From DASZZV01 sp035544835 (GTDB lineage: Bacteria > Acidobacteriota > Thermoanaerobaculia > Gp7-AA8), in contig DASZZV010000462.1 in NCBI GenBank assembly GCA_035544835.1, positions 1 through 9,370 of the forward strand: a stretch of DNA of 9,370 nt, written 5' to 3'. The notes under the pieces are model-generated. The model had not been told where the DNA came from, ran no database searches, and saw nothing but the letters and a program-made list of their open reading frames with translations. Shown piece by piece: positions 5,504 through 9,370 of the stretch. How positions within the stretch are numbered: the stretch's first letter is position 1; every line of letters starts with the position of its first letter. A program made the translations under genes and the position numbers.

Positions 5504-6262
5504 ATGCGCCTGCACCGCACCGATGCCATCGTTCTTCACACCTTCGCCTCGCGCGACCGCGACAAGCTGGTGGTCTTCCTCACGCCTCTGGAGGGAAAGG
5601 TCAAGGGATGGGCCTATGGCGCGCGAAGTCTGAAGAGTCGCTATGGCGCTTCTCTCGAGCCGCTGGCCAAGGTCCACATCGGCTATTCCGAGCGAGAGAA
5701 CGAAGAAGTGGTCAGGATCGAATCAGTCGATCTCCTTCGCTCTCTGTTCCCGGCACAACAGCGTCTCGCCAGTTCCCTCGCGGCAACGTACATCGCCGAG
5801 ACGGTCGACACCTTCGCCCAGCCGCACGATCCGTCGGAGGTGATTTTCCGGTTGCTCGATCGCGCCGCCGAGGCGCTGCTGAGCGAGTGTGATCCTCTGG
5901 CCATCGTGACGTATGTGGAAGTGTGGGTTTTGCGAATCGGGGGCATCTTCCCCTCGATGCGTACTTGCGGGTTCTGTCAGGAACCTCTCGACCTGCCACT
6001 GCGCTACGAGGCGACGGCCAGCGCTTTCGCCTGCAAGGCATGCGCAGATGGAAAAGCTCTGCTCCTGGCAAACGACGTCGCCGACGAAATCTCCGCGATC
6101 CTCAGGTTACCCATAGACGAGTTCGCGACCCGTCCTCATCGCCTCGAGACACTCTCCGAGCTCCGGAGTTTCGTGCGCGACCTGCGTCGCAGCTTCCTCG
6201 GGCACGAGCTGAAGTCACACGATCTGCTGCAGTCGGTCATCGCCCGCGGGGAATCGCGCTGA
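5504..6262 (+). CDS. recO: DNA repair protein RecO
   Basis: A 252-residue protein, normal for RecO, which loads RecA onto single-stranded DNA bound by SSB in the RecFOR recombination pathway and anneals complementary strands. Residues 1-80 form the N-terminal OB fold, starting with the typical TDAIVLHT (6-13) and DKLVVFLTPLEGKVKGWAYGAR (20-41). Residues 81-150 are the helical domain. A four-cysteine zinc site follows: CGFC (155-158) and CKAC (177-180). The ATG chosen gives the standard RecO N-terminus; no clear ribosome binding site precedes it. Its TGA shares one base with the ATG of the DinB-fold gene (TGATG), so the two are surely co-transcribed. The window has no recF or recR. Family call secure. 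Confidence 0.95.
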   Translation: MRLHRTDAIVLHTFASRDRDKLVVFLTPLEGKVKGWAYGARSLKSRYGASLEPLAKVHIGYSERENEEVVRIESVDLLRSLFPAQQRLASSLAATYIAETVDTFAQPHDPSEVIFRLLDRAAEALLSECDPLAIVTYVEVWVLRIGGIFPSMRTCGFCQEPLDLPLRYEATASAFACKACADGKALLLANDVADEISAILRLPIDEFATRPHRLETLSELRSFVRDLRRSFLGHELKSHDLLQSVIARGESR

Positions 6263-6693
6263 TGTCGAGCGAGCTGTTTCATCGCTGGACCGAGTCCCGC
6301 CGCCGTACCATCGCCCTGCTTTCGACGATTCCCGATTCAGCACTGGCGTTCACACCTCTACCGGAATATCGGAACATCCACGAGATGATCGTGCACATCG
6401 TGGCCACCGAGATCACGGTGCTGGAGGGATTGACGACGCAGGCCTTCGATTGGAAAGGCACTACCAGTCGCCTGTCGAAGCAGAGCGTCGCGGAATTGCT
6501 CGAGTCGGCGAGATCGGCCGATGTTGATTTGAAGCTGCTGCTGGAGAGCACGGCAGACCTGGACGAGAGAGTCGATTCCCTGTCACGAGCGGATTGGCTG
6601 TGGCTCGTTTACGAGCACGAGGCTCATCACCGTGGCGTACTGGTCCTGATGATGCGTCTGGCAGGGTTGGATGTGATTCCGATCTACAGTTAG
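6262..6693 (+). CDS. DinB-fold (DinB/YfiT superfamily) putative metalloprotein
   Basis: A 143-residue all-helical protein of the DinB/YfiT four-helix-bundle superfamily, not related to DNA polymerase IV. The family metal site is recognisable: a histidine from the second helix (NIHEMIVHIVATE, H40 or H45) and the C-terminal HEAHHRG (H119, H122, H123), where the family pattern HxxxH is H119 and H123. Many members are thiol-dependent enzymes or uncharacterised. The start is fixed by the TGATG overlap with the recO stop; an open frame extends upstream inside recO but that part only shadows recO. Coupling to recO suggests translation with a repair gene, though this may only reflect a compact genome. 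Metal binding is inferred from the histidines; the substrate is unknown. Confidence 0.9.
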   Translation: MSSELFHRWTESRRRTIALLSTIPDSALAFTPLPEYRNIHEMIVHIVATEITVLEGLTTQAFDWKGTTSRLSKQSVAELLESARSADVDLKLLLESTADLDERVDSLSRADWLWLVYEHEAHHRGVLVLMMRLAGLDVIPIYS

Positions 6694-6745
6694 TTGTTAA
6701 GTTAAGTTAGTTCCCGTCCAGATACCAGCTCATGACAGGAGCTTT

Positions 6746-7044
6746 CAGCCGCGTAGCGGCGACATCGTTTTAGCCCCACCCGTGAGGGTGGGGAAGCGCG
6801 CGAACGAGATAGGTTTCTGAGCCCCGGCAGGGGCGGCATCGCGAAGGCACAGGAAGGACGCTGCACAATGGGACATGCGTACACCTCTCTACTGACTCAT
6901 CTCGTCTTTCAGAAAATCGATGTCGCCGCTCCGCGGCTCGCAAAAATATTCGCCCGATGCGCTCCCCACCCTCACGGGTGGGGCTAAAACGATACCGCCG
7001 CTACGCGGCTGGGGAGACCGAGGCCATGCGCGGCCTACGGCCCT
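6746..7044. repeat. Nested REP/BIME-like cluster between convergent genes
   Basis: This fills most of the gene-free gap 6694-7049. The outer arms 6746-6799 and 6959-7011 are inverted copies of about 54 bases with two or three substitutions and one indel. Each contains CCCCACCC/GGGTGGGG hairpins with a 4-base loop (6774-6793; 6964-6983). Four copies of one module run AGCC, short palindrome, GGCGRYATCG: plus-oriented at 6747-6767 and 6820-6841, minus-oriented at 6918-6938 and 6990-7010. The first and third agree at 20 of 21 positions. A further hairpin-rich stretch (GGCC-TAC-GGCC) occurs at 7022-7044. The nested symmetry is direct observation. Action as a two-way terminator for the converging genes is inference. 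I see no gene inside. Confidence 0.85.
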
Positions 7045-7049
7045 TTTCA

Positions 7050-7733
7050 CTAGACCGGCACCGCACCCCGGCCCTCGGCGATCAGATCGCGGCCGTGATA
7101 GATCAGCTCCTGATTGGGATCGAGCAGTAGGGTGCGACGTTCGATTCTTTCCTCCTGCGCCCGTGTGTAGACGGTGACCTCGAGGAAGGCAGCTTCGTCG
7201 CCTTTGAACTCGGCCGAGGGAAGGATCGACACGAAGAGCGGCCTCACGAGTTGCGGCTGCTCCATCGCCGCGAGCGCGTCGTTGTACTCATCCGATGTGG
7301 CCAGCAACCTGGTCATCTTCCAGGACGTCGAAGAGAGGAGCTCGGACGTGAACATCCACCAGGCCAGAAGAGCGGTGCCCGTGCGTTCGATCCGGAAGAA
7401 GGGAAAAAGAGCTGTCTCCGGTTTGGCGCGATCGCCAATCGAGTGGAACCGGCTGAGGTCGTCGTTCCCGACAACCACGACCGGCGCAATCAGGCGCCGC
7501 GCTTCGTCGAGCATGATGTAGACGATGCGACGATCCGGAGGCATCGTGATCTCCGGAAGCTCCTCGAGCATAGCCTGCGCCTGAATCTCGAGATGGGACC
7601 GCCACCGCTCGTTCGGCGGGAGATCCGCCGGCGCTGTGGCGAACGACTCGCGAAAACGCGACGCCGCAATCTCGCGCGCCCTGGCAAAGCACTCCCTGAC
7701 CTCGCGGACTTCCTGAAGAGTCAGCGCGGGCAT
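7050..7733 (-). CDS. Conserved-looking protein of unknown function following batD
   Basis: A 227-residue soluble protein that I do not recognise. Residues 5-32 (TLQEVREVRECFARAREIAASRF) are helical and charged. The central part alternates likely strands and helices: RRIVYIMLDEARRLIAPVVVVGND (68-91), ALFPFFRIERTGTALLAWWMFTSELL (108-133). The C-terminal part reads as strands: LVRPLFVSILPSA (162-174), FLEVTVYTRAQEERIERRTLLLDP (183-206). No signal peptide, membrane segment or catalytic motif is apparent. The ATG at 7733 lies 4 bases after the stop of the small membrane protein, favouring coupled translation. A GTG at 7787 would add 18 proline- and serine-rich residues overlapping that gene and is less likely. 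It is the last gene of the run batD, membrane protein, this protein, and ends at the convergent repeat cluster. Confidence 0.75.
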   Translation of the reverse strand: MPALTLQEVREVRECFARAREIAASRFRESFATAPADLPPNERWRSHLEIQAQAMLEELPEITMPPDRRIVYIMLDEARRLIAPVVVVGNDDLSRFHSIGDRAKPETALFPFFRIERTGTALLAWWMFTSELLSSTSWKMTRLLATSDEYNDALAAMEQPQLVRPLFVSILPSAEFKGDEAAFLEVTVYTRAQEERIERRTLLLDPNQELIYHGRDLIAEGRGAVPV

Positions 7734-7737
7734 CGGG

Positions 7738-8028
7738 CTAGGCGGCCGGGAGACGCTCGGGCTCGGCAGTGGCAGAAGGTTGATCACGATCCAGACGCTT
7801 ATAAATTATCAGGAGCGCCGTCACAGCGATGACACTGGCGAGCAGCGTGTAGGCCAGTGAAATGTAAAACCCGGTCGCTGTCGAAGCGTCGAAACCGATC
7901 CGGACCAACAGCGGGCGCGCCGCCGCCGAAAGGGCAGTATTGAGCGCATAGGTAATGAACTGGTTCAGATTCAACGCAATGAGCAGCGCAACGACCAGTC
8001 TCCACAGTTCACGATTCTTGAACGACAT
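7738..8028 (-). CDS. Small two-helix membrane protein, unknown function
   Basis: A 96-residue protein with two membrane segments, about residues 9-29 (WRLVVALLIALNLNQFITYAL) and 53-76 (GFYISLAYTLLASVIAVTALLIIY), joined by a loop containing ARPLLVRIGFDAST. Basic residues near both ends (KNRELWR; YKRLDRD) suggest both termini face the cytoplasm. The ATG is preceded by a strong AAGGAG ribosome binding site at 8034-8039. I recognise no family. It lies between the BatD-like gene and the 227-residue unknown in the same direction; only 4 bases separate it from the latter, while 77 bases filled by the 7-base repeat array separate it from batD. Confidence 0.82.
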   Translation of the reverse strand: MSFKNRELWRLVVALLIALNLNQFITYALNTALSAAARPLLVRIGFDASTATGFYISLAYTLLASVIAVTALLIIYKRLDRDQPSATAEPERLPAA

Positions 8029-8040
8029 TCGCTCTCCTTG

Positions 8041-8124
8041 AGCTTCTAGCTTCTAGCTTCTAGCTTCTAGCTGTTAGCTGTTAGCTGTTAGCTGTTAGCT
8101 AGAAGCTAGCAGCTAGCAGCTGCT
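8041..8124. repeat. Twelve-unit array with a 7-base period (AGCTNNN)
   Basis: From 8041 the sequence is four exact AGCTTCT units, then four exact AGCTGTT units (8069-8096), then AGCTAGA, two AGCTAGC and AGCTGCT: twelve consecutive 7-base units, each starting with AGCT. The last block is the first type in reverse orientation, because AGCTAGAAGCT (8097-8107) is the reverse complement of AGCTTCTAGCT (8062-8072). These can pair as an 11-base stem with a 24-base loop. The array begins 12 bases from the small membrane-protein start and runs into the 3' end of the BatD-like gene, providing its stop codon (8106-8108). Confidence 0.95.
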
Positions 8125-9370
8125 TTTCCGCCCTGTCTCAGTTCCCACAGAAACTCCGCAGCTCGCCTTCTCAGCTCTTTCTCTGGTTTCTTTCCGGCAG
8201 CGTCGGGCTCTTTCTCCAGGAGATCGATCCAGGAGTGAAGATAGCGAAATCGCTCACCTAATTCCGAGGGATCGTGGAACAGATCGTTCGAGCGCAGTCC
8301 CCGCTCGACGACGAGTGCATAAAGAGCCCGACGAAGTTCGCGCGGATCATGAACGAGAGCCATGAGCGATGCAAGCTCGTGATCGTCCACCGGCGAACGG
8401 CGACGGCGGCGGTACAGAGGGATCAGAATCACGGTACCCAGCGTGGCCACTGCTGCTGGAAACAGCCACCGCCGGCCAACAGCTGGTCTCGACGGCGGCA
8501 TCTGCCGAGGACTCTGCGCCGACATCGCTGCGGCGGGACGATTCACCGTGGTCACTCCCCCTTCGCAGCGCAGAATCTTCGTCGTCCCCGTTCGCGGATC
8601 GAAGGCACGAAATCGAAGCGACGGAATCGTGAACGATCCATCATGTGCGGGAAAGATAACGAAGCGCCATGTACGCGACATCCGCACGTCATCGCTGGAT
8701 CGATCGACCCTCGTGGCCAGCTCTTCGACTTCCACGGCGCCGTCGAGAGCCCTTTCCCATGCCGGCGCCCGGGCGGAGCGAAGATTCCCGCGGCCATTCA
8801 CGGTGACCTCAACTTTTACAGGCCCGGTAACCGGTGCTGCCGGCTTCGTGCAACGGATCGAGAAGTCACCGACGGCGTCGACTTCTTCGGGCACGGCCTT
8901 CACATTCACCTGCAGCTCCTGCGATCTCCGACGAATTTCGACGACGTTTCCTTCGAAGATTCCACCCATTCCGAAAACATCGTCCCTCGCGCGGACCAGC
9001 TGTGCCACGAGCTCCAGCGGCGGAATCGCCAGCGTTCCCGCATGCAAAGGAAAGAGGGCCACCTTGCGGACGGCGATCTTCATCATCGGCTGGCCATTCG
9101 CGATGATCTCCGTGGCCCGGTGGTCATCGATGGGAATCTCTTCCGACCAGAAATCTCTGAGTACAGGATTGGTCGTGACGTTGAATCCGCGGACCGACTC
9201 CGCGGAATAGAGATACCAGGTCACCAGCAACTCTTCTCCCTCCCAGGCATCCTGCGACGAGACCTCGGCGGAAAGTAAGATCTGATCCCCTCCGCTGGTC
9301 CGTAATTCGTCGAGAGCGTCCGAGGGGGCGCTGGGATTCACCGTCGGCTCGGGAAGGATCTCGATGGTCA
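8106..9370 (-). CDS. batD: BatD-like protein, N-terminus cut off by the window edge
   Basis: The frame stays open to the window edge, so about 420 residues of a larger protein are visible; the beginning, including any signal peptide, lies outside. An internal GTG at 9341 is not the start. The visible part opens with a beta-sandwich segment (DQILLSAEVSSQDAWEGEELLVTWYLYS) typical of BatD, a later beta domain (VKVEVTVNGRGNLRSARAPAW; TWRFVIFPAHDGSFTIPSLRFRAFDP), a single membrane helix at about 292-310 counted from that GTG (WLFPAAVATLGTVILIPLY), and a charged, helical cytoplasmic tail of about 100 residues. BatD proteins belong to Bat (oxygen/stress tolerance) loci with MoxR ATPases and von Willebrand A proteins; those partners would lie upstream, outside the window. 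The last residues (AAASC) and stop codon are encoded within the 7-base repeat array, so the tail end may be a repeat-derived addition. Confidence 0.85.
   Translation of the reverse strand, partial: TIEILPEPTVNPSAPSDALDELRTSGGDQILLSAEVSSQDAWEGEELLVTWYLYSAESVRGFNVTTNPVLRDFWSEEIPIDDHRATEIIANGQPMMKIAVRKVALFPLHAGTLAIPPLELVAQLVRARDDVFGMGGIFEGNVVEIRRRSQELQVNVKAVPEEVDAVGDFSIRCTKPAAPVTGPVKVEVTVNGRGNLRSARAPAWERALDGAVEVEELATRVDRSSDDVRMSRTWRFVIFPAHDGSFTIPSLRFRAFDPRTGTTKILRCEGGVTTVNRPAAAMSAQSPRQMPPSRPAVGRRWLFPAAVATLGTVILIPLYRRRRRSPVDDHELASLMALVHDPRELRRALYALVVERGLRSNDLFHDPSELGERFRYLHSWIDLLEKEPDAAGKKPEKELRRRAAEFLWELRQGGKAAASC

Noticed and set aside
5923..6261. N-terminal extension of the DinB-fold protein
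   Set aside because: The extension lies wholly within recO in another frame and is arginine-rich shadow sequence; the TGATG start gives a full-length family member.
7734..7787. Upstream GTG start for the 227-residue protein
   Set aside because: It would add a proline/serine-rich 18-residue segment overlapping the upstream gene with no ribosome binding site; the ATG 4 bases after that gene's stop is simpler.
8041..8124. CRISPR-like array
   Set aside because: Units are 7 bases with no spacers, and there are no cas genes.
8274..9278. A 334-codon open frame on the plus strand
   Set aside because: It is antisense to the BatD-like gene, rich in R, H and P in a way typical of shadow frames, with no start signals or domains.
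1..9370. Anti-phage defence or toxin-antitoxin system
   Set aside because: None of the proteins carries nuclease, helicase, ATPase, toxin or antitoxin signatures that I can recognise; the two-gene unknown pair next to batD lacks such motifs.

Overview
The window looks like chromosomal DNA of a GC-rich, free-living bacterium. The gene set (a phosphohexomutase close to a tRNA-Lys, recO followed by a DinB-fold gene, a BatD-like gene followed by two small unknown genes) and the many short palindromic intergenic repeats fit an Acidobacteriota-type soil or sediment lineage. That placement is an inference from overall character; no marker gene here settles it. There is no transposase, integrase, phage gene, CRISPR array or recognisable defence system.

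Region 1 (1-2712, minus strand) is a compact four-gene operon: a three-helix membrane protein, a TIGR01777-type NAD(P)-binding epimerase, a DCC-family thioredoxin-like protein and a TetR-family repressor. Each junction is a 4-base start/stop overlap. In front lies a sigma70-like promoter (TTGACG, 17 bases, TATCTT) with two palindromes of the same form, TGAAC-N2-GTTCA. One covers the likely transcription start and the other lies just upstream of the -35, so the terminal TetR gene probably represses its own operon.

Region 2 (2732-3085) holds an inverted pair of 28-base palindromic repeats, a complete tRNA-Lys(TTT) with encoded CCA, and its strong promoter. Region 3 (3090-5248, minus) holds a phosphoglucomutase/phosphomannomutase and an unrecognised single-pass membrane protein. 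Between them is a MITE-like element with 28-base inverted ends built on a 7-base repeat.

Region 4 (5339-6693, plus) has a degenerate repeat pair, then recO and a DinB-fold gene whose start overlaps the recO stop by one base. Region 5 (6694-7049) is a gene-free gap between convergent genes. It is filled by a nested inverted cluster of at least four copies of one short palindromic repeat. Region 6 (7050-9370, minus) is a BatD-like gene, cut by the window edge, followed by a two-helix membrane protein and an unknown soluble protein.

The main non-coding theme is repeats with a strict 7-base period at three intergenic sites (CTGACAT, ATTTCGA, and AGCTTCT/AGCTGTT). They differ in sequence, all lie at or within about 12 bases of the 3' end of a minus-strand gene, and two of them reverse orientation internally. 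The best candidates for something undescribed are the self-regulated membrane protein/epimerase/DCC/TetR operon and these 7-base repeat elements.
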